Assembly: GCF_003206045.1 (NCBI RefSeq)
Contig: NZ_PZJM01000001.1
Span: forward strand, 248,807-312,806
Length of the DNA: 64,000 bases
Direction: 5' to 3'
Source: Salinicola lusitanus
GTDB lineage: Bacteria > Pseudomonadota > Gammaproteobacteria > Pseudomonadales > Halomonadaceae
The notes beneath the pieces are model-generated. The model saw only the letters and a program-made list of their open reading frames with translations. It made no database searches and was not told the DNA's origin. The position numbers were made by a program, and so were the translations under genes. This document shows, piece after piece, positions 9,406 through 19,914 of this stretch (position 1 is the first letter of the stretch; the number at the start of each line of letters is the position of its first letter).

Positions 9406-9430
9406 GAGGCGGCGCTCTCCGCGCCGCCTC
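9406..9430. terminator. GC stem-loop between convergent genes
   Basis: A perfect 10-bp stem (GAGGCGGCGC / GCGCCGCCTC) with a 5-base loop TCTCC lies in the 43-bp gap between the convergent HAD and protoporphyrinogen oxidase stops. It lacks a T tract on either side, so it may only stabilise 3' ends rather than terminate intrinsically. Confidence 0.4.
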
Positions 9431-9433
9431 GCC

Positions 9434-10873
9434 TCAAGTCTCCGACAGCAGACGCTCCCCCAGCAGCCGGCCATTCTCGAGGCAGTCCCCTACCGCGATC
9501 CCCCCGCGCCAGTTGCCCGCCAGGTGCAGCCCGGGATGGGCCTGAAGCGCCGCGTCCAGCGCCTCGATGCGCTTCAGGTGGCCGAGTTCGTACTGTGGAA
9601 TCGCCCGTGGCCAGCGGATGACGCGCTGCCATACCGGCTCGCCATGAATCCCCAGGAGATCACCAAGATCGTCGATCACCTGCGCGACCTGGGCCGCATC
9701 CTCGCCGTCGGCGGCATCCGGGTCCTGGCGGCCGCCGATGAAGACATTGAGCAGCTTGTGCCCCGCCGGTGCCCGATGGGGAAATAGCGTCGACGAGAAC
9801 AGCGCACCGAGCGTGCGCCGTCCCTCCGAGCGGGGAATCAGCACCCCGAAGCCATCCAGGGGGTGGGCGATCTCCTGCTCGCGAAAACCCAGCGCGATGG
9901 CGTTGACCGGCGGATAGGCGATCGCCGCCAGCGGCTCCGCCAGGGCCGAGTCCGTGGGCGCCAATAGCCGTGCCGCCACTGGGGCCGGCACCGCGAGCAC
10001 CAGCGACTTGGCGCGCCACACCTGCCCTAGGCGGTCCTTCACCTCCCAGCGCTCGCCGTCACGATGCACGCTGACGATATCGCACCCGGTGTGGATCGCG
10101 GCCGTCGGCTGCGCGTCGATTCGCGTGGCCAGGCGGTCGGCCAGGTGCTGGAGACCACCGGGGAAACTGACCAGTTTGCCGCGCCACTCGGCCGGCACCG
10201 GCGAAGGCTCGCGGCGAGCCTGGCGCAGGCGCTTGAGACCGCCGAGGATCAGCGAGCGGTGCTCGCGCTCGATGGCCGCCAGCCGCGGCATCGCTGCCTG
10301 GACCGACAGCCGGTTCGGATCACCGGCATGGACGCCGGAGACGAACGGATCGACCATCCGCGCGAGAATCCGTGGGCCGAGGCGGCGTTCGACGAAAGCG
10401 GCGAGGGTCTCCTCCGCTGCGCTCGCGCGACCGATGAAGGGTTCTCGAACCAGCCGTGACCAGCCACGCCAGCCGATGAGCGGGCTGGTCAACGCCTCGG
10501 CCGGTGTCATCGGCAGCGCCACCGGTTTGCCGGCCATCACCACGTAGCGCTTGTTGGCGATGGCGTTGGCCGGCTGCGCCTCGTCGAGGAGATCGAGCTC
10601 CTCGAGCAGCGCGTAGAGCGGGGGTTTCATGATCACGGTGTTGGGACCGTGTTCGATCTGCCAGTCGCCGTCGCACTCGGTACGCAGGTTGCCGCCCACC
10701 CGGTCGTTGCTCTCGAGCACGGTGACCTGCTGGCCGCGCTTGGCAAGCGCCCAGGCAGCAGCGAGGCCGGTGGCCCCGGCACCGACGATCAGGGTGTCGG
10801 CAGGCGCTTCATGTCGGTCGGCCGGCGTGTCGGCCGGCGTGTCGGCCGGGGCATCTGGAGCATGGCTGGTCAT
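9434..10873 (-). CDS. hemG: protoporphyrinogen oxidase (HemY-type flavoprotein)
   Basis: A 479-residue FAD-dependent protoporphyrinogen oxidase of the oxygen-dependent HemY/PPOX type, which oxidises (copro)protoporphyrinogen in heme synthesis. The FAD-binding motif GAGATG is at residues 31-36, followed by the ribose-binding acidic residue in VTVLESNDRVGGNLRTE; the C-terminal FAD motif appears as AGNWRGGIAVGDCLENG. The first 26 residues form a low-complexity Ala/Asp/Pro/Thr extension encoded by a 12-bp tandem repeat. No other heme gene is adjacent. Distinguishing it from a general flavin amine oxidase rests on the overall PPOX-like C terminus; the E. coli flavodoxin-like HemG is a different protein under the same symbol. 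Confidence 0.82.
   Translation of the reverse strand: MTSHAPDAPADTPADTPADRHEAPADTLIVGAGATGLAAAWALAKRGQQVTVLESNDRVGGNLRTECDGDWQIEHGPNTVIMKPPLYALLEELDLLDEAQPANAIANKRYVVMAGKPVALPMTPAEALTSPLIGWRGWSRLVREPFIGRASAAEETLAAFVERRLGPRILARMVDPFVSGVHAGDPNRLSVQAAMPRLAAIEREHRSLILGGLKRLRQARREPSPVPAEWRGKLVSFPGGLQHLADRLATRIDAQPTAAIHTGCDIVSVHRDGERWEVKDRLGQVWRAKSLVLAVPAPVAARLLAPTDSALAEPLAAIAYPPVNAIALGFREQEIAHPLDGFGVLIPRSEGRRTLGALFSSTLFPHRAPAGHKLLNVFIGGRQDPDAADGEDAAQVAQVIDDLGDLLGIHGEPVWQRVIRWPRAIPQYELGHLKRIEALDAALQAHPGLHLAGNWRGGIAVGDCLENGRLLGERLLSET
10817..10850. repeat. 12-bp tandem repeat inside the protoporphyrinogen oxidase gene
   Basis: GTCGGCCGGCGT occurs twice in tandem with a third partial copy. On the coding strand it encodes the repeating Ala-Asp-Thr-Pro unit at residues about 8-19 of the flavoprotein. 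Unit length is a multiple of three, so copy-number change would not shift the frame. Confidence 0.85.
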
Positions 10874-11015
10874 GGGAGCTCGCGCGGGAGAGTGTCATGT
10901 GAAGTCTACGCAGACATCGTTCGCCCCGCATCCAGCCGGCGTGCGGCGTCTTGCCGCCACGCCGGCCGGTGGAGCGCTCACTCGCCGGACTCATTCAGAG
11001 GCTCATTCAAAGGGC

Positions 11016-12374
11016 TCACTCGTCGTGCCCGCCCGGATGACAGCCGGGCGCCGCGACATAGAGGTCGCAGTCCGGCATCACCGCGGTCTCCTCGTGCGGC
11101 GTGCCCTTCGGCGCCCAGTCGTAATCCACGAGCTGCGCGCGGTAGACCTGGTTGGTGACGTAATCGTCGCCCGGCATCGACTTGCCGAAGAACGGGCTCA
11201 CGTACTCCCACACGATCTCGCCTGCCGGCGTGACCTGGAACAGTCGGCCATTCTGGCCCTCGTCGATCAGCGTATTGCCGTTGGGCAGCCGCCGCGCGCT
11301 CGAGATGAACGAGCTATAGAAGGTGTAGGGCGAACGTCCCGACATGTTGCCGGTGTACTGCCACACGATCTTGCCGCTGCTCGGGTTCACCTCGATCACG
11401 CGGGAGGAAGAGAAAAATCCCTGCTTCGACGGCGGGAAGCCGGCATTGCCCTGGTTGTCGAAGATCAGCAGATTGCCGGCCCCCGGCAGGCCCTCGGGGA
11501 TGAGGTGGACGTCGTGGGACCCCACGGTCTGATCCACGGGACGGCCAAGCTTGCCATTGAGCTGCAGGGCCGGCAGGTCGGGGCCGATACGCCAGACGAT
11601 CTCGCCGCTCTGCCGGTCGACGATGAACGTGACGTTGGCGTTGCGCGAATTGACCAGGATATTGTCCGGCGCGAAGCGCTCGTCGCCGGCGTCGTACCAG
11701 CGATTGGGGCCCAGCGGTACGGCGGTGTTCAGATGCAGGAAGTCGGGATCCTCGGACTCCTTGAGCGAGCGAAGGCCGGCATCGGAGAACCCCATCTCGT
11801 CGAGATGATCGCCCGCCTTCCAAGTCCACACCACCTGGCCCTCGTCATCGACCTCCTCGATGCCGTTGTCGATGATCGGATAATCGAAACCGTTGAGTTC
11901 CCGCATCTCGGCGGTCATCACCAGGTTGTTGCCGTTGGGCAGCCGGCGCATGTCGTGATGCTGGTAGACCGGATCCTGCTGGCTGCCCCACCGCCACTTC
12001 ACCTCGCCGTTCCAGTTCACCTCGGCCACGGCGGCGTTGGTGAGCCCGTTGCCGGGGCTGGCATGCGCGGGGAGCTTGTCGACCCGTGCCGACTGCACCA
12101 ACAGATGCCCTTTTTCGCCGCCGGCCTGCTCGGCGGAGAGCGGAATGGGCGGGAAGCTCTCGTAGTCCCAACGGTGCACTTCGTTGCCGTTCATGTCGAT
12201 CAGGTGGGTCTTGCGGTCACCACCGGGGAACAGCACGAAGCCGTTGTAGGCCCGCTCGGGATCGTAGTAGGTCGTGCCGGTGGGAAAACTGCTGGGCAAG
12301 GCCAGCGCCGTGGTCGCCGTGGCCATCAGCCAGGCGCCCAGCAGTCCCGCAACGGATCCTCTCCGTGTCATCAT
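11016..12374 (-). CDS. exported arylsulfotransferase (ASST)-family protein
   Basis: A 452-residue beta-propeller protein of the arylsulfotransferase family. An N-terminal signal peptide is clear (RR then LLGAWLMATATTALA, cleavage near residue 25), so it is periplasmic or secreted. The body holds repeated blade motifs of the type HLIDMNGNEVHRW, RRLPNGNNLVMTAE, RRLPNGNTLIDEGQNGRLF and GEIVWEYVSPFF that mark the family. It is shorter than enterobacterial AssT (about 600) and has no adjacent dsbL/dsbI pair, so phenolic sulfotransfer is not assured. The start is the first of two ATG codons after a GGAG about 9 bases away. Confidence 0.75.
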   Translation of the reverse strand: MMTRRGSVAGLLGAWLMATATTALALPSSFPTGTTYYDPERAYNGFVLFPGGDRKTHLIDMNGNEVHRWDYESFPPIPLSAEQAGGEKGHLLVQSARVDKLPAHASPGNGLTNAAVAEVNWNGEVKWRWGSQQDPVYQHHDMRRLPNGNNLVMTAEMRELNGFDYPIIDNGIEEVDDEGQVVWTWKAGDHLDEMGFSDAGLRSLKESEDPDFLHLNTAVPLGPNRWYDAGDERFAPDNILVNSRNANVTFIVDRQSGEIVWRIGPDLPALQLNGKLGRPVDQTVGSHDVHLIPEGLPGAGNLLIFDNQGNAGFPPSKQGFFSSSRVIEVNPSSGKIVWQYTGNMSGRSPYTFYSSFISSARRLPNGNTLIDEGQNGRLFQVTPAGEIVWEYVSPFFGKSMPGDDYVTNQVYRAQLVDYDWAPKGTPHEETAVMPDCDLYVAAPGCHPGGHDE

Positions 12375-12537
12375 CGCTCGTCGCTCCTTCGTCGAGTCTC
12401 GCCCTGTGCGGGCGTGGCCGGCACGACAGCCTGCCGGCGCTCCCTGTCTGGCCGATGATAGTCATGACGCATGGCCATCGGCTTTCCGATAGACCTCGGC
12501 AACGGCGTTTCGATCCCTCCCCGCCAATGTTTAGCGC

Positions 12538-13170
12538 CTAAGCGGCGTCCGGCAGCCGTGCGGTGAAGTCGGCGATCGTCATCGGCTTGGAGAACATCGG
12601 GTAGTCGTAGCGGATCGCGGCATCGTGCTCGGCCTCGCTGGTCGCGGCGACACCGTCGGTCAGCGTCACCACCTCGAAGCCCTTCTCGTAGCCCGAGCGC
12701 ATGGTGGATTCGACGCAGCAGTTGGTCAGGAAGCCGGCCAGCGCGATGGTTTCGATACCCTTGCTGCGCAGGATGAAATCGAGGTTGGTCGAGGCAAAGG
12801 TATCCAGCCCGCGCTTGCCCTCGATGACGATGTCACCGGCCTGGGGCGTCAGCGCCTCGCAGATCTCCGCACCCCACTCGCCCTTGACGAAGGCGTTGCC
12901 CTCGACGACACCCGCGAGGATGCCGTAGGGCTGGGCGGTGATCTCGCCATAGCCGGGTGCGAAGTGGATCGGCGCGTGCAGCACGCTGACACCCGCCGCG
13001 CGTGCCGTGGCGACGAGACGCTGGGTCTTGGCCAGCATGTCGTCACGCGCCATGACGGCCTTGACGGCCTCGTGGAGTACGCCACCGGGAGTGGTGAAGT
13101 CGTTCTGGAATTCGATCAGGACCAGGGCGGTCTTGAGCGGATCGATGCGCTGGGAGAGAGCAGATGTCAT
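12538..13170 (-). CDS. cysteine hydrolase of the isochorismatase family
   Basis: A 210-residue isochorismatase-like hydrolase, cytoplasmic. Catalytic Cys152 lies in LTNCCVESTMR and Lys119 in EGKRGLDTF, as in the family. The usual catalytic Asp of the first strand (IDxQNDF) is Glu20 here (LIEFQNDF), a substitution I have seen in a subset of these enzymes. It presumably hydrolyses an amide or vinyl-ether of a small molecule. The start follows GGAG 10 bases upstream. It lies between arylsulfotransferase-family and ybiT genes with no clear functional link. Confidence 0.85.
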   Translation of the reverse strand: MTSALSQRIDPLKTALVLIEFQNDFTTPGGVLHEAVKAVMARDDMLAKTQRLVATARAAGVSVLHAPIHFAPGYGEITAQPYGILAGVVEGNAFVKGEWGAEICEALTPQAGDIVIEGKRGLDTFASTNLDFILRSKGIETIALAGFLTNCCVESTMRSGYEKGFEVVTLTDGVAATSEAEHDAAIRYDYPMFSKPMTIADFTARLPDAA

Positions 13171-13248
13171 GGCGGGAGGCTCCTGACAGGGGATGGACTC
13201 GCTGTCGTTCAGCGTAGTCCACCTCCGGCCACGAAGCGGTGGTGGTGC

Positions 13249-14838
<1,590 letters not shown>

Positions 14839-14893
14839 AGCGGGGAATCTCGCGGAAACGGCGTGAATGAAACGACGACAGAGGGAACGAAAC

Positions 14894-14924
14894 GACGACA
14901 GCCGAGGCAGGCTCGACTGTCGTC
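14894..14924 (-). terminator. stem-loop downstream of betC
   Basis: An 8-bp arm GACGACAG / CTGTCGTC, one mismatch, then CGAG/CTCG with a GCAGG loop, lies 95 bases after the betC stop and just before ybiT. On the minus strand it is followed by GTTTCGTTCCC, a weak T tract. It is the best candidate terminator for betC. The arm sequence GAAACGACGACAG also occurs once more just upstream (14868-14880) as a direct repeat. Confidence 0.4.
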
Positions 14925-15018
14925 TTGGACGTTCGTCTCATGCGGATTGTACGCGCATGCGGCGCCCACTCATACGCCACATAGCGATAGATTGCGCAGA
15001 GCCCCCGTGTTCGGGCTT

Positions 15019-16533
15019 TCACTCGCCGCGGGGGAAGCGCTGGGACTCCTCGACGATGTTGAGATCCATGTGGTTGCGCATGTAGCGCTGCGAGGCGTCC
15101 TGCAACGGCTGATGATCCCACGGGTAGTAGTGGCCGTTGCGCAGCGCTTCATAGACGATCAGCCGCTGGGCCTGACTTTCGCGGACTTCGGCGTCGAAGC
15201 GCTGCATGTCCCAGCGCTCGCGGACCTTGGCCTGGAATTCCGCCAGCGTCTCGGCGTGCGCCGGGGCGTCGGCCAGGTTGCGGGTCTCGTGCGGATCGGC
15301 CTCGAGATCGAACAGCTGCGGCGGATCGAGCTCGCAGTGGTTGAACTTCCAGCGCCCTTCGCGAATCGTGACCAGCGGGGCCTGGGTGCCTTCGGCAGCG
15401 TACTCCATGTAGACCGGCGCCTCGCGGGTGCCGCCCCGGGCCAGCGGCAGCAGCGACTGGCCATCGGTCCAGGGGGCCACCTCGGAGAGATCGATCCCCA
15501 CCAGGTCGGCCAGGGTGGCGTTGACGTCGATGGTCGACACCGGCGTCTCCACCGAACGCGGCGCCAGTCCCGGCGCGGCGATCATCAACGGGACTCTCGA
15601 GGAGCCCTCGAACGGGCTCATTTTGAACCACAGCCCTTTCTCGCCGAGCATGTCGCCGTGATCGGAGCAGACCACGATGACGGTGTTGTCGAGCATCCGG
15701 GTCCGCTCCAGCACGTCCAGAATCGAACCGACCTTGTCGTCGATATAGGAGATATTGGCGAAATAGCCGCGGCGTGCCCGGCGCACGTGCTCGGGCTGGA
15801 TATCGAACTGGGTGTAGTCGTTGGCCTCGAAGATCCGCCGACTGTGCGGGTCGAGCTCGTCGAAGGGCACTACAGCCTGCTCGGGATCGAGGTGCTCGCA
15901 GTCCTCGTAGAGGTCCCAGAACCGGCGACGGGCGACATAGGGGTCATGGGGGTGGGTAAAGCTCACGCACAGCGCCCAGGGCCGCGAGTCGTGCCCGCGG
16001 GAGAGATCGAACAGCTTCTGCTCGGCGTGGAAGGCGACCTCGTCGTCGTACTCCATCTGGTTGGAGATCTCGGCCACGCCGGCGCCGGTGACCGAGCCCA
16101 GGTTGTGATACCACCAGTCGATTCGCTCGCCGGGCTTGCGGTAATCCGGCGTCCAGCCGAAATCGGCGGGATAGACATCGGTGGTCAGCCGGCTCTCGAA
16201 GCCGTGCAACTGGTCCGGCCCCACGAAGTGCATCTTGCCGGAGAGGCAGGTCGAATAGCCGGCCCGGCGCAGGTGATGCGCCCAGGTCGGCACGGCGGAG
16301 CGAAACTCCGCGGCGTTGTCGTAGACCCCGGTGCGCGACGGCAGCTGTCCGGACATGAAAGCGGCGCGACCCGGCGCGCACAGGTAGCTCGGGGTGTAGG
16401 CGTTGTTGAAGTTGACCGCGCGCCTGGCCAGCTTCTTCAGGTTCGGCGCGTGCAGAAAGTCCGCCGGCCCGTTCTCGAACAGGGTACCGTTCAGCTGATC
16501 GGCCATCAGCACCAGAATATTGGGTCGTGTCAT
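15019..16533 (-). CDS. betC: choline-sulfatase
   Basis: A 504-residue type I sulfatase, cytoplasmic (no signal peptide), which hydrolyses choline-O-sulfate to choline and sulfate for use as betaine precursor or sulfur source. The formylglycine motif C-x-P-x-R is CAPGR with Cys52, directly followed by AAFMSGQLPSRTGVYDNAAE, a sequence characteristic of choline-sulfatases. Metal ligands are visible in MADQ (Asp12) and in SDHGDMLGEKGLW. The C-terminal segment YYPWDHQPLQDAS is the tail typical of BetC. The start ATG follows AGGGGGAATGC. The usual neighbours betI/betA/betB are absent; divergent from the YcaC-like gene. Confidence 0.92.
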   Translation of the reverse strand: MTRPNILVLMADQLNGTLFENGPADFLHAPNLKKLARRAVNFNNAYTPSYLCAPGRAAFMSGQLPSRTGVYDNAAEFRSAVPTWAHHLRRAGYSTCLSGKMHFVGPDQLHGFESRLTTDVYPADFGWTPDYRKPGERIDWWYHNLGSVTGAGVAEISNQMEYDDEVAFHAEQKLFDLSRGHDSRPWALCVSFTHPHDPYVARRRFWDLYEDCEHLDPEQAVVPFDELDPHSRRIFEANDYTQFDIQPEHVRRARRGYFANISYIDDKVGSILDVLERTRMLDNTVIVVCSDHGDMLGEKGLWFKMSPFEGSSRVPLMIAAPGLAPRSVETPVSTIDVNATLADLVGIDLSEVAPWTDGQSLLPLARGGTREAPVYMEYAAEGTQAPLVTIREGRWKFNHCELDPPQLFDLEADPHETRNLADAPAHAETLAEFQAKVRERWDMQRFDAEVRESQAQRLIVYEALRNGHYYPWDHQPLQDASQRYMRNHMDLNIVEESQRFPRGE

Positions 16534-16903
16534 GCATTCCCCCTGCGTCGTTGTCTTGGCGTTCGAATACCGTCAGCTTGCGCTTCGCTGAAGGAGTGGC
16601 GCAAACGATCAATTCGACGCCTGAGGCCAAGTGGGGCTTGGGCTAGGCGATACGCCGCCAGGCTCCGTCGTCGGCACCTTTCCCGAAACTTGCCGGACGG
16701 CGTCGAGGCGATGGCGTCCTTCACGCATCGCCGTTGTCTCGTCCCAAAGGACGCCGTTTCCTTCAATTTTCATCGACCGCCCTTCGGTAGCCTGGTAGCC
16801 ACGAGTCGAGACGTCCACGGCCGCCGCAAAGGTGCGCGACAAGGCCCTGACCCGCTCGATTCGACTGCGACTTTCCGCTATCACACATCGAGAAGGGCTG
16901 ATC
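16534..16903. other. intergenic region between divergent betC and the YcaC-like gene
   Basis: About 370 bp between divergent starts must hold promoters for both betC and the plus-strand array, but I find no convincing -35/-10 pair or strong dyad. Open frames across it are extensions of antisense shadows with low-quality composition, so no gene is called. Confidence 0.5.
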
Positions 16904-17584
16904 ATGTCACCGAAACTGGAAGTCTTGACGCCAGACAACTGCCAGATCATTTTCATCGACCAGCAGCCGCAGATGGCTTTCGGCGTGCAGTCCATCGACC
17001 GGCAGGTGCTGAAGAACAATGTGGTGGGGCTGGCCAAGGCCGCCAGTATCTTCGGCATCCCCACGACGATCACCACGGTGGAAACGCTCAGTTTCTCCGG
17101 GCATACCTTTCCCGAACTGCTCGCCGTCTTCCCGGATCTTCCGATTCTCGAGCGCACGTCCATGAACTCCTGGGACGACCAGAAAGTGCGCGACGCCCTG
17201 GCCACAAATGGCCGCAACAAGGTCGTCGTCGCCGGCCTGTGGACGGAAGTGTGCAACAACACCTTCGCGCTTTCCGCCATGCATGACGCGGACTACGAGA
17301 TCTACATGGTCGCCGACGCCTCGGGTGGTACCTCGAAGGATGCTCACGATTACGCCATGCAGCGCATGATTCAGGCCGGCGTGGTACCGATGACGTGGCA
17401 GCAGGTTCTGCTCGAATGGCAGCGCGACTGGGCGCGCCGCGATACCTACGACGCCGTCATGGCACTGGTCAAGGAGCATTCCGGCGCTTACGGCATGGGT
17501 GTCGACTACGCCTACACCATGGTGCACGGCGCCGAAGAGCGCGTGAAACACGGCCCGACACAGGAACCGGTTCCCGCGCGCTGA
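16904..17584 (+). CDS. YcaC-like isochorismatase-family hydrolase
   Basis: A 226-residue cysteine hydrolase closely resembling YcaC. Asp19 (IIFIDQQPQM) and Cys117 (GLWTEVCNNTFALSAM) are the catalytic residues; MNSWDD corresponds to the YcaC segment INAWDN. DASGGTSKDAHDYAMQRMIQAGVVPMTWQQV matches the C-terminal part of YcaC. The ATG at 16904 was chosen because the protein family begins at this point; earlier in-frame starts add unrelated residues. It is the first gene of a plus-strand array and lies 110 bp before the XapX gene. Substrate unknown; YcaC itself has none firmly assigned. Confidence 0.87.
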   Translation: MSPKLEVLTPDNCQIIFIDQQPQMAFGVQSIDRQVLKNNVVGLAKAASIFGIPTTITTVETLSFSGHTFPELLAVFPDLPILERTSMNSWDDQKVRDALATNGRNKVVVAGLWTEVCNNTFALSAMHDADYEIYMVADASGGTSKDAHDYAMQRMIQAGVVPMTWQQVLLEWQRDWARRDTYDAVMALVKEHSGAYGMGVDYAYTMVHGAEERVKHGPTQEPVPAR

Positions 17585-17694
17585 CGCTCGATACCCGAGG
17601 GCCGCTCGCGACCGTCATCCCCGCGGCGACGTCGGGAGCGCGGCCGACGCGTTCGGCCCATCTCCGCCCATCGTCCTGAAAGGCGCACGCAGCC

Positions 17695-18021
17695 ATGAAG
17701 CTCTACCTGCTCTCCATCGGTGCCGGCGTGCTGGTCGGCATCCTCTACAGTCTGCTCCAGGTACGTTCACCGGCGCCACCGCTGGTGGCGCTTCTGGGCC
17801 TGCTGGGCATGCTCTGCGGCGAGCAGGTGATTCCGGTCGCCAAGCACGTCCTGGGCGGCACCTCGCTGACATCGGCCTGGCACAGGGCCGATTGCAGCAA
17901 TCACATTCTTGGCGTGCTGCCGGGGCGGAACAACGGGGCCTCTTCGAATCCGTCCCCCGACTGCCGCACTCCCGGCGACCCGGCCACTCGCCCGCTCGAT
18001 CCCGAGGATCCCCGCTCATGA
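17695..18021 (+). CDS. XapX-domain small membrane protein (DUF1427)
   Basis: A 108-residue protein whose first 55 residues form the XapX domain: two hydrophobic helices (LYLLSIGAGVLVGILYSLL, then PLVALLGLLGMLCGEQVI) around a short VRSPAPP turn. The remaining half is hydrophilic and not conserved in the domain family as I know it. It sits in the inner membrane. Its TGA overlaps the amidohydrolase ATG (ATGA at 18018-18021), so translation of the two is probably coupled. Function unknown; an accessory or transport role for the amidohydrolase substrate is only a guess from linkage. Confidence 0.8.
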   Translation: MKLYLLSIGAGVLVGILYSLLQVRSPAPPLVALLGLLGMLCGEQVIPVAKHVLGGTSLTSAWHRADCSNHILGVLPGRNNGASSNPSPDCRTPGDPATRPLDPEDPRS

Positions 18022-19913
18022 ATCGCACCGTCAACGCATCGCCGGATCTGATCCTGGTCAATGGCCGGTTCACCACGCTCAACCCCTCGCAGCCACGGGC
18101 GGAAGCCGTCGCCATCCAGAGCGGCCGGTTTTCGAAGGTGGGTTCCGTCAGCGACGTCATGGCCCTGGCGGACGCCAGTACGCAGGTCATCGATCTCGGT
18201 GGCAAACCGGTACTCCCCGGGCTGATCGACAACCATATCCACGTCATCCGCGGCGGCTTGAACTTCAACATGGAGTTGCGCTGGGACGGCGTGCCGTCCC
18301 TGTTTGATGCCATGCGGATGCTCAAGCAGCAGGTCGCGATCACGCCACCGCCGCAGTGGGTCCGCGTCGTCGGCGGCTTCACCGAAAACCAGTTCGTCGA
18401 GAAGCGCCTGCCCACGCTGGAGGAGCTCAACGCGGTGGCACCGGATACCCCGGTATTCATCCTGCATCTCTACGATCGCGCCCTGCTCAATGCCGCCGCA
18501 CTACGTGCCGTCGGCTATACCCGGGAGACGCCCAATCCTCCGGGTGGCGAGATCCAGCGCGACGCCAGCGGCAACCCCACCGGTCTGCTGCTGGCGAAGC
18601 CCAACGCCACCATTCTCTACGCGACGCTGGCCAAGGGTCCCAAGCTGCCGTTCGACTACCAGCTCAATTCGACACGCCACTTCATGCGCGACCTGAACCG
18701 GCTCGGGGTGACCAGCGTGATCGATGCCGGTGGCGGCTTCCAGAACTACCCCGACGACTATGCCGTGATTCAGAAGCTGGCGGACGACGGTCAGTTGACG
18801 ATACGCCTGGCGTACAACCTGTTCACGCAGAAGCCCAAGGAGGAGAAGCAGGACTTCCTGAACTGGACACGCTCGACGCGCTACAAGCAGGGCGACGATT
18901 ACTTCCGCCACAACGGCGCCGGCGAGATGCTGGTCTATTCCGCCGCCGACTTCGAGAATTTTCGCCAGCCGCGCCCCGAGATGCCGGCGGAGATGGAAGG
19001 CGAGCTGGAGGAAGTGATCCGAGTCCTCGTCCAGAACCGCTGGCCATGGCGTCTGCACGCCACCTACGACGAGACCATCAGCCGTGCCCTGGACGCCTTC
19101 GAGAAGGTCAACGAGGAGACACCGCTGGATGGCATTCACTGGTTCTTCGATCACGCCGAAACCATCTCCGAGCGTTCCATGGAACGGATCGCGGCGCTGG
19201 GCGGCGGCGTCGCCGTGCAACACCGCATGGCGTACCAGGGCGAATACTTCGTCGAACGCTATGGCGCCAAGGCCGCCGAGGCGACACCGCCGATCGCCAG
19301 GATGCTCGAGATGGGCGTGCGCATCTCTGCCGGTACCGATGCCACACGGGTCGCCTCCTACAACCCTTGGGTATCGCTGGCCTGGCTGGTAACCGGCAAG
19401 ACCGTTGGCGGCCTGCGCCTCCATCCGCGACACCACTGTCTGGATCGCGATACCGCGTTGCGGATGTGGACCGAGAACGTCGCCTGGTTTTCCAACGAGG
19501 AGGGCAACAAGGGCCGGATCGTCGAGGGTCAGCTGGCCGACCTGATCGTTCCGGATCGGGATTTCTTTGCCTGCGCCGAAGACGAGATCGCCCATACCAG
19601 CTCGCATCTCACGGTGGTCGGGGGACGCGTGGTCTATGCTGCCGCCGATTTCGCAGGATTGGACGACGCGCCGCCGCCGGCCATGCCGGACTGGTCGCCA
19701 GTGAATCGTTACGGTGGCTACGGCGGCTGGAGAGAGGCCGAGATGGCCACCAACCCGCCCCCGATGATGCGTGTCTCCGCCTCCACCTGTGGATGCGGTA
19801 CGGGTTGCGCCGTGCATGGCCACGATCATGCGCGTGCCTGGGCCAGTCAGGCCCCGGCCTCGGACCTGAAGGCCTTCTGGGGCGCGCTCGGCTGCGCCTG
19901 CTGGGCGGTGTGA
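18018..19913 (+). CDS. YtcJ-type amidohydrolase with Cys/His-rich C-terminal tail
   Basis: A 631-residue amidohydrolase_3 (YtcJ-like) metal-dependent hydrolase. The first metal motif is DNHIHVIRGG; further ligands are in RLHATYDETI, WFFDHAETIS and the late Asp of ISAGTDATR. The N- and C-terminal beta-sandwich halves (LILVNGRFTTLNPSQPRAEA and GRIVEGQLADLIVPD) frame the TIM barrel. After the usual family end there is an extra tail of about 45 residues with CGCGTGCAVHGHDH and a terminal CAC, giving five Cys and three His in positions able to bind metal. No signal peptide. Start ATG overlaps the XapX stop. The enzyme is certain; substrate and tail role are unknown. Confidence 0.85.
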   Translation: MNRTVNASPDLILVNGRFTTLNPSQPRAEAVAIQSGRFSKVGSVSDVMALADASTQVIDLGGKPVLPGLIDNHIHVIRGGLNFNMELRWDGVPSLFDAMRMLKQQVAITPPPQWVRVVGGFTENQFVEKRLPTLEELNAVAPDTPVFILHLYDRALLNAAALRAVGYTRETPNPPGGEIQRDASGNPTGLLLAKPNATILYATLAKGPKLPFDYQLNSTRHFMRDLNRLGVTSVIDAGGGFQNYPDDYAVIQKLADDGQLTIRLAYNLFTQKPKEEKQDFLNWTRSTRYKQGDDYFRHNGAGEMLVYSAADFENFRQPRPEMPAEMEGELEEVIRVLVQNRWPWRLHATYDETISRALDAFEKVNEETPLDGIHWFFDHAETISERSMERIAALGGGVAVQHRMAYQGEYFVERYGAKAAEATPPIARMLEMGVRISAGTDATRVASYNPWVSLAWLVTGKTVGGLRLHPRHHCLDRDTALRMWTENVAWFSNEEGNKGRIVEGQLADLIVPDRDFFACAEDEIAHTSSHLTVVGGRVVYAAADFAGLDDAPPPAMPDWSPVNRYGGYGGWREAEMATNPPPMMRVSASTCGCGTGCAVHGHDHARAWASQAPASDLKAFWGALGCACWAV

Positions 19914-19914
19914 G

